A stretch of 64,000 nucleotides of DNA from Phormidium ambiguum IAM M-71 (GTDB lineage: Bacteria; Cyanobacteriota; Cyanobacteriia; Cyanobacteriales; Aerosakkonemataceae). Every line of letters begins with the position of its first letter. The stretch's first letter is position 1. The notes beneath the pieces were generated by a model. That model was not told the origin of the DNA. It made no database searches and worked only from the letters and a program-made list of their open reading frames with translations. The stretch lies in contig NZ_MRCE01000007.1 in the NCBI RefSeq assembly GCF_001904725.1, forward strand, positions 62,001-126,000, written 5' to 3'. Shown here piece after piece: positions 1 through 9,131 of this stretch. The translations under genes and the position numbers were made by a program.

Positions 1-64
1 ACGAGGATGCAAGTAAAAACTGCTAAATTTATCGCCCAGAGTTTACGCATCCTAATTCGTCTTT

Positions 65-313
65 TTAACCGACCGGAGGTGGAGGAGTTAACCAATTGGC
101 GCTTAAAACGATGGTTAAACCCATAAAAACGATCGTCAGCGCCCAAGTGACACGGTTAAGAGTAGTTTCTGCACTCTTGGTGCTGCTAAATAATTGCGCT
201 TGTCCACCAATAGCCCCAATGCCATCTCCTTTGGGACTGTGCAGCAACACTAATACAATCAAAGCTAGGGCAGAAAAAGCCCAAATTCCCTCTAAAACGG
301 TAATAACGGTCAT
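65..313 (-). CDS. secG: Preprotein translocase subunit SecG
   Basis: SecG is the small non-essential subunit of the SecYEG channel in the plasma or thylakoid membrane and assists preprotein translocation. The 82-residue product has two hydrophobic segments (about residues 4-22 and 53-73) separated by a Gly-rich cytoplasmic loop containing GDGIGAIGG, which is the family hallmark. Length is normal for cyanobacterial SecG. It lies 126 bp downstream of gpmI on the same strand, an arrangement seen in other cyanobacteria. Just upstream of the ATG there are about three copies of a TTGGTAA heptamer (near 322-345), a short tandem repeat in the gpmI-secG gap. Bases 1-64 downstream show no gene I can support. 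Confidence 0.93.
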   Translation of the reverse strand: MTVITVLEGIWAFSALALIVLVLLHSPKGDGIGAIGGQAQLFSSTKSAETTLNRVTWALTIVFMGLTIVLSANWLTPPPPVG

Positions 314-439
314 TGGTATTTGGTAATTGGTAATTGGTAATTAATGAGCAGCGAATCTCAAATTGGAGATTGGCAAATTGTCGATCGAACATTCAACCAC
401 CATTTCCCCATCTCATCTTGAAAATCGCCCATTAACCAA

Positions 440-2044
440 TTATAGGGAAACTCGGACAGGGGTGCGATTAGCTTTTGTTTGATATCCGGCAGGAAGAATC
501 ATCGATCGACCTGTCATTTCTGGAGGTTGCGGAATCTTCAAAATATCCAGAATTGTGGGTGCAACATCGGATAATCGACCATCTTCCCGCAAAAGAACTT
601 CTGTTCCATGTCCGGGAATTTTCACACCTTCCCCTTCCACCAGAATAAAAGGAACTAAATTAGTCGTGTGAGCAGTCCAAGGATTGCCCTTTTCATCCCA
701 CATTAATTCTGCATTGCCGTGATCGGCGATGATAATTGCCGTACCGCCAGCTTTGCTAATGCTTTCCAGCAATCTTCCCAAACACTTATCTACCGTTTCC
801 ACAGCTTTAATTGCTGCATCCATTTTTCCGGTATGTCCCACCATATCTGGATTAGCGTAGTTAATTACGATCATCGAGTAGATGCGTTTTTCCACTGCAT
901 TAATCGCCACTTCCGTCACCGCTTCGGCGGACATAGCGGGGGCGCGATCGTAAGTCGCCACCATCGGACTTTGTACCAATTCTCGGTCTTCACCCGGAAA
1001 AGGTTCTTCTAAACCACCATTAAAAAAGTAAGTCACATGAGCGTACTTTTCCGTTTCCGCCGTGCGAAGTTGCTTTAAACCACGCTTAGCAACTACTTCC
1101 CCTAACAAATTAGTCAAGTTTTGCGGTTCAAACGCCACCAAAACCGGAAATTCTGGATCGTATTGTGTAAAAGTCGCATAACTTAACGGTGTAATTTGCT
1201 CCCGTGCAAAACCATTAAAGTCTGGACTGACAAACGCACTGGTAATTTCCCTCGCTCTGTCAGGACGGAAGTTAAAAAAGATCACACCATCTCCTGATTT
1301 TACGGCTCCCGGAGCCACGCGAGTTGGGATGATAAATTCATCGGTTAAGTCTTCGGCGTAGGAATTGAGCATTATTTCTACAGCACTTCGCCCATCGCCT
1401 TCGCCATCTTGGGTCATAATTTCGTAGGCTTTTTGCACTCGATCCCAACGCTTATCCCGATCCATTGCGTAGTAACGACCGCTAATGGTCACAATGCGTC
1501 CCACACCAATGCGATCGATGTGGGTTTGAATTTTTTTAATTGCTTCTACACCATCTTTCGGGTTAGTATCCCGACCATCTGTAATGGCGTGAACACAAAC
1601 TTCCGAAACACCTTGAACTTTCGCCAGGTCTAACAATCCTAATAAATGGCTGAGATGAGAATGTACACCACCATCGGAACACAAGCCCATTAAGTGCAGC
1701 TTGCCACCTCGACTTTGTACTTCCTGACAAACTTTTACCAAAGCTGGATTTCTCAGCAAGGAACCATCTTCTACCGCATCAGAAATGCGAACTAATTCTT
1801 GCGGCACCACCCGCCCAGCCCCTATGTTCAGATGCCCCACTTCCGAGTTACCCATTTGCCCTTCTGGTAGTCCCACTGCTTTCCCAGAAGCGCTAATTAG
1901 GGTGTGGGGATAAGCTGCCCATAGGCTATCCATTACGGGTGTTTTTGCCACAGCAATGGCGTTGCCGTCAGTTTCTTCACGAAATCCCCAGCCATCTAGA
2001 ATTATTAGCACCACTGGAGAGACGGGGACTTGGGCCATAGCCAT
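440..2044 (-). CDS. gpmI: 2,3-bisphosphoglycerate-independent phosphoglycerate mutase
   Basis: GpmI interconverts 3- and 2-phosphoglycerate in glycolysis and uses two Mn ions. The 534-residue protein shows the alkaline-phosphatase-superfamily layout: an N-terminal metal Asp in ILDGWGF (D17), the catalytic Ser in QMGNSEVGH (S67), DGRDTNP in the mutase insert, and ADHGNAELM with WTAHTTN near the C-terminus. Length is typical. Two in-frame ATG codons (residues 1 and 3) are both possible starts and neither has a clear Shine-Dalgarno. secG follows on the same strand and may be co-transcribed. Confidence 0.97.
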   Translation of the reverse strand: MAMAQVPVSPVVLIILDGWGFREETDGNAIAVAKTPVMDSLWAAYPHTLISASGKAVGLPEGQMGNSEVGHLNIGAGRVVPQELVRISDAVEDGSLLRNPALVKVCQEVQSRGGKLHLMGLCSDGGVHSHLSHLLGLLDLAKVQGVSEVCVHAITDGRDTNPKDGVEAIKKIQTHIDRIGVGRIVTISGRYYAMDRDKRWDRVQKAYEIMTQDGEGDGRSAVEIMLNSYAEDLTDEFIIPTRVAPGAVKSGDGVIFFNFRPDRAREITSAFVSPDFNGFAREQITPLSYATFTQYDPEFPVLVAFEPQNLTNLLGEVVAKRGLKQLRTAETEKYAHVTYFFNGGLEEPFPGEDRELVQSPMVATYDRAPAMSAEAVTEVAINAVEKRIYSMIVINYANPDMVGHTGKMDAAIKAVETVDKCLGRLLESISKAGGTAIIIADHGNAELMWDEKGNPWTAHTTNLVPFILVEGEGVKIPGHGTEVLLREDGRLSDVAPTILDILKIPQPPEMTGRSMILPAGYQTKANRTPVRVSL

Positions 2045-2381
2045 ACTTATTCACTCATTTGTTCAGATATTCATCCGAAATCATATCATTTACTATTATC
2101 CAAAAAACTCAGTAATCGCCACGATTTGTCAAGACTTACACACATAAATTTTTATTTGCCACAATCGTCAGAAGTGGCATCAGGTTTACATCTTGCTTGA
2201 GGAGTATTTTTACTAACTAGATCGATAAAGTACCCTAAATCAGTTGTAAAAAGCGAACTCTAGCGGTAAATAAAAACTAACATTTGTTTTATATTTACAT
2301 TAAGCGAATTTGTCAATAGGAAAACATTCTTATAATTTTCTCCCCACCTCCCCACCTCCCCACCTCCCCATCCCCTCTGTT
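2045..2381. repeat. Intergenic gap with CTCCCCAC tandem repeat
   Basis: This 337-bp gap lies between the 5' end of gpmI and the 3' end of the RusA-like gene. At 2340-2371 there are four head-to-tail copies of an 8-bp unit CTCCCCAC, the last ending in T, placed 10 bp beyond the stop of the neighbouring gene. This is a typical cyanobacterial short tandem repeat (STRR). The rest is AT-rich, and I see no gene, terminator or convincing promoter in it. Confidence 0.7.
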
Positions 2382-3209
2382 TTAAATCCGCGAAAGCTGA
2401 GAAGGTTTCTGGAGACTGAGCCAACTTTTAGCGATCGCCATATAAGTTTTTGCCGACTGTTCCGACACCTGACAATTGGTACTTAACCAAGTTAACCATT
2501 CAGATTCCGGCAATAAACTTTGCGCTTGCAACAATAATTCCCCGGCATTTCTAGCGTATAACATAGCTGCGGCTGGTGCAGTTTTCGATCGCTGATATTC
2601 CCGATTAATTAAATTTGCTAATTCTAACAATTCTCCTGAGTCAGCAACCTCTGCTTTTAACACTTCAACCACTGTCGTTACCGTTGATAGTGCGGGAATT
2701 TGCTCTTTGACAATTGGTGCGATCGCTACTTTCTTTTTTTCATCTATTTCCTCTTGCTTAACAGGTAACAAAACTTCAGGATAAACCGGAATTACCTGTT
2801 GTTTAGTTTCCTGAAATCCCGGATTTTCAATATCAATTAAGCGCCCATTCCAAATCGGATGATCGGCAATATGAATTTGGACTAAATCTTCACCTTTTTC
2901 GTACCAATGTAATACCGGAGACATAATAAATTTTAAACTATCATCTCGAATGATCCCACCTTCGACCAACCCATCCATAACAAACTTAGCCGCCGCCGAA
3001 ATATTATCAGGATCGCGGCGAAAATTCTTAATTTTCCAGATAAACTCAATCCAAACTCGGTCAGGAAACTGCCTCCGACCAAAACATTCTACAGCAATTC
3101 TATTTGTCCAGGCTCGCTTTTCTTTCGCACTGGCATAAACATTGGTTCTAGCAGTGCCAATAATTTCATTTAAAGTCGGAGGAAGAGGAAAAATAAATTT
3201 TGACAACAT
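2382..3209 (-). CDS. RusA-like Holliday junction resolvase fused to DUF3102-like domain
   Basis: RusA proteins are small, mostly phage-borne homodimeric nucleases that cut Holliday junctions. Residues 1-120 match the fold: SKFIFPLPPTLNE at the start, then DPDN (D66, D68), K75 and IIRDD (D89/D90), which line up with the three catalytic aspartates and the lysine of E. coli RusA. RusA itself is about 120 residues. Here 275 residues are present: a linker (about 121-200), then residues 204-270 with the pattern of DUF3102 (a helix followed by LLLQAQSLLPESEWLTWL and SEQSAKTYMAIAKSW), a family common in cyanobacteria and their phages. The neighbours are housekeeping genes, so this looks like a domesticated phage function. 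RusA domain fairly sure; the second domain less so. Confidence 0.72.
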   Translation of the reverse strand: MLSKFIFPLPPTLNEIIGTARTNVYASAKEKRAWTNRIAVECFGRRQFPDRVWIEFIWKIKNFRRDPDNISAAAKFVMDGLVEGGIIRDDSLKFIMSPVLHWYEKGEDLVQIHIADHPIWNGRLIDIENPGFQETKQQVIPVYPEVLLPVKQEEIDEKKKVAIAPIVKEQIPALSTVTTVVEVLKAEVADSGELLELANLINREYQRSKTAPAAAMLYARNAGELLLQAQSLLPESEWLTWLSTNCQVSEQSAKTYMAIAKSWLSLQKPSQLSRI

Positions 3210-3296
3210 GATTTTCTTTACCGCTTTGTCAAGTTAAATGGTATGGTATCTTTTTATTGAAGATCTCAACTATAGTTCATCATCTAGGGTAACAAC

Positions 3297-4211
3297 GTGA
3301 ACACTTTAACTACTGAGCAAGGAGAAAAACTCAGAGAAATAGGAACATATCTCAGCAGATTAAGAAAAGAGCAATCTATTTCTCTAGACCAAGTAGCTGC
3401 TAATACATACATTCGTGCCAGCCTTTTAAAGGCAATAGAAGAAGCCAAAGAAGAAAGTTTGCCTGAGCCAGTTTATATTCAAGGCTTTATCCGCCGATAT
3501 GCAGATTCACTGGGATTAGATGGTAACGCATTAGCAATGACTTTTCCCATTGAATTACCACCGATAGACTTAAGCGAGCAATTATTAGATGCAGAAGTAA
3601 TCGGCGGGAAAAAGTATGACACAAATAATGAGACTGAACGTTCCAAAGAAGCATCTGTTTCACCATTAGAAAAATTGTCTTTGCCCTCTTTACCCGAAAA
3701 TTTTTCCCTTCCTTCTATTCCCTATTTACCTTATATTTTGGGCGGAACAGTATTAGCACTCTTCAGCATTTTATACATATTAAATCGTCCACAAACATCA
3801 CCATCTGTTGTCCAAAATCAACCAAAAACAAATGTTCAACCAAAACCAGCAAAATACACTGTAGCACCAGCCACGCCAAAAAGTAATTCTAATTCGTCTA
3901 CCAGTTCTACTTCATCTCCCAGCGCAGCGCCACTAGTCGCCGCCACACCAGAAAACACCGCATCTAACACACCTTTCCAAGTAACTGCTGAAGTCCAAGA
4001 TGATTCGTGGGTGCGAGTAACTGCGGATGGAAAAGTGCAATTTGAGGGAATTTTATCAAAGGGAACAAAACAGTCTTGGACGGCAAAAGAAAGAATAGTG
4101 GTTCGTTCTGGTAACGCAGGCGCAGTGTTAGTTTCTGTGAATAAAAAAGAAGCTAAACCTCTTGGAGAAGCAGGTAAAGTTGCTCAAGTTACTTTTACTC
4201 CCGAACAATAA
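3297..4211 (+). CDS. RodZ-like membrane protein with HTH and DUF4115 domains
   Basis: The 304-residue protein has an N-terminal helix-turn-helix of the HTH_25/RodZ type (about residues 8-75, with [13 protein letters not shown] and [10 protein letters not shown]), a Pro/Ser-rich linker, one membrane segment (about 142-162), a low-complexity Ser/Thr/Ala/Pro periplasmic stretch, and a C-terminal DUF4115 beta domain (about 225-304, with [11 protein letters not shown]). RodZ bridges MreB to the cell-wall machinery, and this domain order is the RodZ order. Whether the cyanobacterial protein does the same job is inference. Translation starts at GTG 3297. It is divergent from the RusA-like gene (87-bp gap), and ureG begins 14 bp after its stop, so the two are probably co-transcribed. 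Confidence 0.82.
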   Translation: MNTLTTEQGEKLREIGTYLSRLRKEQSISLDQVAANTYIRASLLKAIEEAKEESLPEPVYIQGFIRRYADSLGLDGNALAMTFPIELPPIDLSEQLLDAEVIGGKKYDTNNETERSKEASVSPLEKLSLPSLPENFSLPSIPYLPYILGGTVLALFSILYILNRPQTSPSVVQNQPKTNVQPKPAKYTVAPATPKSNSNSSTSSTSSPSAAPLVAATPENTASNTPFQVTAEVQDDSWVRVTADGKVQFEGILSKGTKQSWTAKERIVVRSGNAGAVLVSVNKKEAKPLGEAGKVAQVTFTPEQ

Positions 4212-4225
4212 TTCAGCAAATAAAT

Positions 4226-4825
4226 ATGAGTGTATTTCGTGTAGGAATTGCTGGCCCTGTAGGGTCGGGAAAAACCGCTTTAGTTGATGCTTTGTGCAAA
4301 AATTTACGCGAAGATTACAGCATTGCTGTAGTGACAAATGATATCTATACTCAGGAAGATGCTCAGTTTTTAGTCCGATCGCAAGCTTTAACAAGCGATC
4401 GCATTTTAGGCGTAGAAACAGGCGGTTGTCCCCACACCGCTATCCGCGAAGATGCTTCGATCAACCTAGTAGCGATCGAACAAATGGAACAAAAATTTAC
4501 TAACCTAGATTTAATCTTTGTCGAAAGTGGCGGCGATAACTTAGCCTCAACTTTTAGCCCCGAATTAGTAGACTTAACAATTTACGTAATTGATGTCGCC
4601 GCAGGTGATAAAATTCCCCGCAAAGGTGGCCCCGGAATCACAAAATCTGACTTAATGGTAATTAATAAAATTGACCTCGCCCCAATGGTAGGCGCAGACT
4701 TAAGCGTCATGGAACGCGATGCCAAAAAAATGCGCGGCGAAAAACCTTTTGTTTTCACCAATTTAAAAACCCAAGAAGGACTGCCCAAAATAGTTGAATT
4801 TATTCGTTTGCATATAGGTAAGTAG
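4226..4825 (+). CDS. ureG: Urease accessory GTPase UreG
   Basis: UreG hydrolyses GTP to drive nickel insertion into urease, working with UreD, UreF and UreE in the cytoplasm. The 199-residue protein contains the P-loop GPVGSGKT (residues 10-17), the nickel-binding Cys-Pro-His motif (C68-P69-H70 in GVETGGCPH), VESGGDNL, and the guanine-specificity motif NKID (147-150). Length is normal. No other urease gene is in the window, but urease genes are often scattered in cyanobacteria, so a lone ureG is not evidence against urease. It follows the RodZ-like gene by 14 bp, and a tandem repeat starts right after its stop. Confidence 0.97.
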   Translation: MSVFRVGIAGPVGSGKTALVDALCKNLREDYSIAVVTNDIYTQEDAQFLVRSQALTSDRILGVETGGCPHTAIREDASINLVAIEQMEQKFTNLDLIFVESGGDNLASTFSPELVDLTIYVIDVAAGDKIPRKGGPGITKSDLMVINKIDLAPMVGADLSVMERDAKKMRGEKPFVFTNLKTQEGLPKIVEFIRLHIGK

Positions 4826-4827
4826 AG

Positions 4828-4937
4828 GTGGGGAGATGGGGAGATGGGGAGAAAATAATTTAACTAACTATCTCTTCAACTCTCCCTACCTCCCCACTAC
4901 CCCAGTCCCCAGTCCCCAGTCCCCAGTCCCCAGTCCC
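4828..4937. repeat. STRR block: GGGGAGAT and CCCCAGT tandem repeats
   Basis: Immediately after the ureG stop come about three GGGGAGAT-type units (4831-4854). A pyrimidine-rich stretch then leads into five perfect heptamers CCCCAGT from 4900 to 4934. The purine-rich and pyrimidine-rich halves are roughly complementary and could fold on each other in RNA. The block fills most of the gap before cydA. Confidence 0.85.
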
Positions 4938-5039
4938 CTTCTTAAGACTTTCTAAGAAATGTAAAGACAAGTATCAAAAGTTAACTATTCTAGTCGGAGT
5001 AACAACCCTCAAAGTTAGCGACTGAACAAGGAGCTTTTG

Positions 5040-6485
5040 ATGGAATTTTTCTCGAATACCGTTGCATTATCACGCGCCCAGTTTGCGCTGACGGCAATTT
5101 TCCACATGCTCTGGCCTGTGCTGTCTACAGGCATGGTAATATACTTGGTCGTTGTCGAGGGACTGTGGCTGAAAACTCGCAACCCTGACTATTACTACCA
5201 TGCCCGTTTTTGGTCAAAGCTTTACATTCTCAATTTTGGCATTGGTGTCGCCACAGGCATCCCAATGGAATTTCAATTTGGGACAAACTGGGCACCTTTT
5301 TCGGAAGCTGTGGGTAATTTTTTCGGCAGCGTCATTGGTTTTGAGGCTTCTTGGGCATTTATGCTGGAAGCAGCTTTTTTAGGAATAATGGTGTTTGGTT
5401 GGGAAAGAGTCAATCCAGTCATTCATTATTTATCGACAATTTTGGTAGCTGTTGGTGCAAATCTTTCGACTTTGTGGATTTTAACTGCTAATTCTTGGAT
5501 GCAAACTCCGGCGGGTGGAGAGTTAGTTAATGGCAAGTTTATTGTTAGTGATTACTTTAAAGCCATTCTCAATCCTTTTGCGGCGATAAGTGTTTCCCAT
5601 ATGTTCTTGGGAACTTTGGAAACTTCACTGTTTGTGATTGGGGGAATTAGTGCTTGGTACATTTTCAATAATCGTCAACCTGCTTTTTTTAGCAAAGCTT
5701 TTAAGATTGCTTTAGCAGCTGCGATCGCAGTTACACCCCTACAAATTTACGTCGGACACTTAAGCGGCGAACAAGTTCACCACTATCAACCTGCCAAATT
5801 AGCCGCAATGGAAGCGCAGTGGGAAACTGTACCTGCTGGACAACCTGCTGATTGGAGTTTTCTCGCAATTCCTAATGAAAAAGCCGAAAAAAATGATTGG
5901 GAAATTTCCATTCCCAATGGCTTAGGTTACATTTTGGAATTAAAGAAAAATCTCTCCACACCTGTGAAAGGTTTAAAGGAATGGCAACCAGAAAATCGTC
6001 CTCGGATGATTGGTTTAATTTATTATTCCTTTCGCGCAATGGTAGGAATTGGGTTTTTCTTAGCGGGACTAATGTTAATTACCACTTTGCATTGGATTTT
6101 AGGTAAACTTTCTCCCGAAAACATTGCCAAACAAAAATGGCTAATGGCAGCTTGGATGTTTGCTGCACCTTTAGGATATATTGCCGTAGAATCTGGTTGG
6201 ATTGTGCGTTGTGTAGGTAGACAACCTTGGATACTTTACGGACAAATTCGTACAGTTGATGCTGCTTCGCAACTCCCTGCTAGTAATGTCTTAACTTCTT
6301 TAACTGGTTTTGCTGTAGTTTACAGCTGTTTGTTTGTCGCAGTTTTGTATTTTGGGAGTCGAATTATCCGTCGAGGGCCAAGATTAGATTTGCCAATTCC
6401 CGGAGTAGAAGTTACACGACCTGCGATCGAAACAACTCCAGCAGAATTTGTTCCTGATGAACGCCCCGTAGAAGCACAACAATAG
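5040..6485 (+). CDS. cydA: Cytochrome bd-type quinol oxidase subunit I
   Basis: CydA carries hemes b558, b595 and d and oxidises quinol while reducing oxygen to water. I choose the ATG at 5040 over an in-frame TTG at 5037 because AAGGAG at about 5028-5033 is well spaced for it. The 481-residue product is shorter than the E. coli protein, as in short-Q-loop or cyanide-insensitive forms. Heme ligands are visible: H22 (IFHML), H187 (SVSHMF) and M334 (FRAMVGIG). The paired glutamates of GFEASWAFMLEAAF (E102, E110) are also present. The usual Glu two residues before GRQPW is Cys (C391, in GWIVRCVGRQPW), which is unusual. cydB follows after a repeat-filled gap. Confidence 0.95.
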   Translation: MEFFSNTVALSRAQFALTAIFHMLWPVLSTGMVIYLVVVEGLWLKTRNPDYYYHARFWSKLYILNFGIGVATGIPMEFQFGTNWAPFSEAVGNFFGSVIGFEASWAFMLEAAFLGIMVFGWERVNPVIHYLSTILVAVGANLSTLWILTANSWMQTPAGGELVNGKFIVSDYFKAILNPFAAISVSHMFLGTLETSLFVIGGISAWYIFNNRQPAFFSKAFKIALAAAIAVTPLQIYVGHLSGEQVHHYQPAKLAAMEAQWETVPAGQPADWSFLAIPNEKAEKNDWEISIPNGLGYILELKKNLSTPVKGLKEWQPENRPRMIGLIYYSFRAMVGIGFFLAGLMLITTLHWILGKLSPENIAKQKWLMAAWMFAAPLGYIAVESGWIVRCVGRQPWILYGQIRTVDAASQLPASNVLTSLTGFAVVYSCLFVAVLYFGSRIIRRGPRLDLPIPGVEVTRPAIETTPAEFVPDERPVEAQQ

Positions 6486-6495
6486 ATTTTTTTTA

Positions 6496-6613
6496 AACCA
6501 CAGATATCCACAGATATAGGCGTAGCCTTCCCGTAGGGTACACAGATGAAATATAGCAATCTTCCTCTTCTTCCTCTTCTTCTTCTCTCTGTGTACTCTG
6601 CGTCTCTGTGGTT
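6496..6613. repeat. Nested inverted repeat between cydA and cydB
   Basis: The element begins with AACCACAGA (6496-6504) and ends with TCTGTGGTT (6605-6613). Inside are a second pair, GTACACAGA (about 6538-6546) and TCTGTGTAC (about 6587-6595), and the sequence GGCGTAGCCTTCCCGTAGGGT, a known type of cyanobacterial dispersed repeat. The arms can fold into one long hairpin. It starts 10 bp after the cydA stop and ends 62 bp before cydB, so it lies inside what should be one transcript. Confidence 0.75.
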
Positions 6614-6675
6614 CCAAAAAAATGTTTTTCACAAATCAAATAAAACTAGATCGGATTAAAAAACCGGAGTAAAAC

Positions 6676-7689
6676 ATGGAAACTCTCAGTTATTTCCTCC
6701 CACAAGTTTGGTTTGGAATATTAGCATTATTCCTCTTCCTTTATGTCATGCTAGACGGCTTTGACTTAGGAGTAGGAATCTTATCTGTCACCGCTTCTTC
6801 CGAAGAACGACGCAGCATTTTAATGACCAGCTTAAGCAACATTTGGGATGCTAATGAAACTTGGTTAGTTCTTATGGGGGGCGGTCTTTTTGGTGCATTT
6901 CCTCTCGCTTATGCCACTATTCTCAACGCCTTGTATATTCCAATTTTGCTAATGGTTTTCGGCTTTATTTTTCGGGCGGTAGCGTTTGAATTTCGAGAAC
7001 AAGCAACACGCAAATTCTTCTGGAATTATGCCTTTGGTGCTGGGAGTTTTTTAGCGGCACTTGGGCAAGGTTTTTCTCTTGGTGGTGTGTTAGCTGGAAT
7101 TAAAGTAGATGCAGCAGGGCATTTTGTCGGTGGAACTTGGGATTGGTTGACTTGGCAATCAGTATTAGTAGCTTTGACTTTGATTCAAGGTTATGTTTTG
7201 ATCGGTTCAACTTATCTGATTTGGAAAACTACCGGAGAGTTACAACAAACTCACTACAAAACAGCAACAATTGCCGCGATTACAACTTTAATTGGGGCGA
7301 TTTTAATTACGATCGCTACTCCCATATTTTATGAATATGCTAGGGAACGCTTGTTTCAACAGCCGCAAATTTACATCTTTTCTTTGATTCCAGTTTTGGG
7401 AGTTTTGTTAATTGGTTTACTTCTGAGAAGTTTAGGTCGCCAGGAAGAGCGATCGCCAATCCTGTGGACAATTCTCCTGTTTCTCTTAACGTTTATCGGC
7501 TTAGCTTTGGTCGTTTTTCCTTACATCATTCCTACGGAAATTACAATTTACGAAGCTGCTGCTGACCCCAGTTCTTTAGTAGTAATGATCATTTTCATTG
7601 GTGCTTTAATCCCAGTAATGTTGTTCTATAACGTCTATCAGTATGTTGTGTTCCGAGGCAAAATTACCGGTGGTAGTTATGGCGAATAA
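6676..7689 (+). CDS. cydB: Cytochrome bd-type quinol oxidase subunit II
   Basis: CydB is the non-catalytic integral partner of CydA. The 337-residue protein has about eight to nine membrane segments and the family signature near the N-terminus: LFLYVMLDGFDLGVG, followed by NIWDANETWLVLMGGGLFGAFP, plus YILIG-like and TEITIYEAAADPSS near the C-terminus. AAAAAACCGGAG just upstream gives a plausible ribosome binding site for the ATG at 6676. It is 190 bp from cydA rather than the usual few bases, because of the intervening inverted repeat. Confidence 0.95.
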   Translation: METLSYFLPQVWFGILALFLFLYVMLDGFDLGVGILSVTASSEERRSILMTSLSNIWDANETWLVLMGGGLFGAFPLAYATILNALYIPILLMVFGFIFRAVAFEFREQATRKFFWNYAFGAGSFLAALGQGFSLGGVLAGIKVDAAGHFVGGTWDWLTWQSVLVALTLIQGYVLIGSTYLIWKTTGELQQTHYKTATIAAITTLIGAILITIATPIFYEYARERLFQQPQIYIFSLIPVLGVLLIGLLLRSLGRQEERSPILWTILLFLLTFIGLALVVFPYIIPTEITIYEAAADPSSLVVMIIFIGALIPVMLFYNVYQYVVFRGKITGGSYGE

Positions 7690-7690
7690 T

Positions 7691-7750
7691 AAATTTTAGA
7701 TTTTGGATTTTAGCTTGCATTATTGATCTGCAAACTAAAATCTAAAATTT
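7691..7750. terminator. Dyad after cydB
   Basis: Arms AAATTTTAGATTTT (7691-7704) and AAAATCTAAAATTT (7737-7750) are perfectly complementary over 14 bp with a 32-base loop, starting just after the cydB stop. It is AT-rich with no strong U-tract, so it may be a 3'-end processing or stability hairpin rather than a classical terminator. Confidence 0.5.
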
Positions 7751-7849
7751 ACCTTTAGAAAAATGTACTATAAGTTACAGAAAAAGTGTATTTTTCGGCT
7801 GATCCTCTTTATTATCTAGCCGTAAATTTGCAGAAATTAGGTATTATTT

Positions 7850-9121
7850 ATGACTCAAAAATACGATTTTCAGTACTTTCAGGGTAATTCTTTTTCTGAC
7901 CTGTTTGCCGCTGATATTACAGATAGTGATTATGCCTTTATTTTACATTATCCTGCCACCGCTAGTTGGGCTGCTTACCCCAACACAAAAAAATATTTTA
8001 TTCAAGATGGTAGTGATGAATCTACGAAAACTTCTTACGATAAAATTTCCCAAAAAGAACCTTGGAAAAATTTAGCTGTACTAGGCGATCGAATAGCAGG
8101 AATTACTGTTAGACCACCACGCAATATCTTAATTGATTATTGGCGAGAACATTTCGGTTTTCAATATGAAAATATTGAAGTGATGCAGCGTTCTGTTTAT
8201 TTAGATTATTTGAATCAAAGCGATCGCTTCCAGAAAATCCTCTCTCTCTTCCCCTTTGATGGATTAGCACCTGAAAAACACGCTGTCAATCCTGACACTC
8301 ACTATCGTTTACTAAGTAAAGTCACCTTAGCGGAATTAGGGGTAAATTGTCCTAAATACAAAAGTTACAATTTGTCGGAAATCAGCTTAGATGATATTGA
8401 ATTACCCCAGGAATTTCCCTACTTAATTAAAACATCTCACGGACTTTCAGGTGAAGGAACTTATATCATTAAAAATCCTGGTGATTTGCAATATTCTTTG
8501 TTAGAACTGAGAAAATATTTAGAAACTAATTTATTAGATACAATTATTGTTTCGGAATTTGTCAAAGACGAAATCGAAAATTACTGTGTGCAATTCTATG
8601 TTAACAAAAAAGGAGCAGTTTCTTTAATTGGGGTGACTGGACAATTAGTTACTCCAGATGGTAAATATTTAGGGGGATTAATTCGTTATCAAGAAACAGA
8701 TGTAACTAAGTTTTTTGATATGATTGAGGCGATCGCTAATTACGCCCATCAACAAGGTTACTTTGGTGTTATTGGTTGTGATGTGTTAGAAGATAAAAAT
8801 GGAGAGTTGCACGCGATCGATGCTAATTTTCGCGTTAATGGTTCCACACCTTTATGTTTACAACGTCATACGTTATTAAGTTTAGGAAAGGAAGTAGCAA
8901 AATATTCCAGCGATTACCGCATGGATGGCACATTAGATTATATTTTAGAAACTCTACAACCAGAATTAGAACGTAAGGACTTTTTAATTTTATCCGCTTT
9001 AGAAAAAGTGAAATACGGCAAAATCTACACCGAAATTTATGGAATAGTTTCTGGAGAAACTCTTGAAGATATGCAAGCTATTGAACAAAAATTGCAGAGT
9101 AAAGGTTTAATCTTAGCTTAA
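7850..9121 (+). CDS. ATP-grasp family carboxylate-amine/thiol ligase, function unknown
   Basis: The 423-residue protein has an ATP-grasp core: a lid region with FPYLIKTSHGLSGEGTYIIKN (about residues 190-215), VSEFVKDEIENYCVQFYV (about 237-254), and the metal-binding end GVIGCDVLEDKNGELHAIDANFRVNGST (about 303-330), with the Asp/Asn pattern expected for Mg-ATP coordination. Such enzymes join a carboxylate to an amine or thiol through an acyl phosphate. The first 120 residues resemble no domain I can name. It stands alone between cydB and a convergent transporter, so neighbours do not reveal the substrate. It is not recognisably MysC, cyanophycin synthetase or D-Ala-D-Ala ligase. Confidence 0.75.
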   Translation: MTQKYDFQYFQGNSFSDLFAADITDSDYAFILHYPATASWAAYPNTKKYFIQDGSDESTKTSYDKISQKEPWKNLAVLGDRIAGITVRPPRNILIDYWREHFGFQYENIEVMQRSVYLDYLNQSDRFQKILSLFPFDGLAPEKHAVNPDTHYRLLSKVTLAELGVNCPKYKSYNLSEISLDDIELPQEFPYLIKTSHGLSGEGTYIIKNPGDLQYSLLELRKYLETNLLDTIIVSEFVKDEIENYCVQFYVNKKGAVSLIGVTGQLVTPDGKYLGGLIRYQETDVTKFFDMIEAIANYAHQQGYFGVIGCDVLEDKNGELHAIDANFRVNGSTPLCLQRHTLLSLGKEVAKYSSDYRMDGTLDYILETLQPELERKDFLILSALEKVKYGKIYTEIYGIVSGETLEDMQAIEQKLQSKGLILA

Positions 9122-9131
9122 GGAGTCTCTT

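Noticed and set aside
4226-4825. Lone ureG as a sign of a lost urease
   Set aside because: Urease genes are commonly dispersed in cyanobacteria; nothing can be concluded from this window.
4900-4937. Tandem CCCCAGT heptamers as a CRISPR array
   Set aside because: Units are contiguous with no spacers; it is an STRR.
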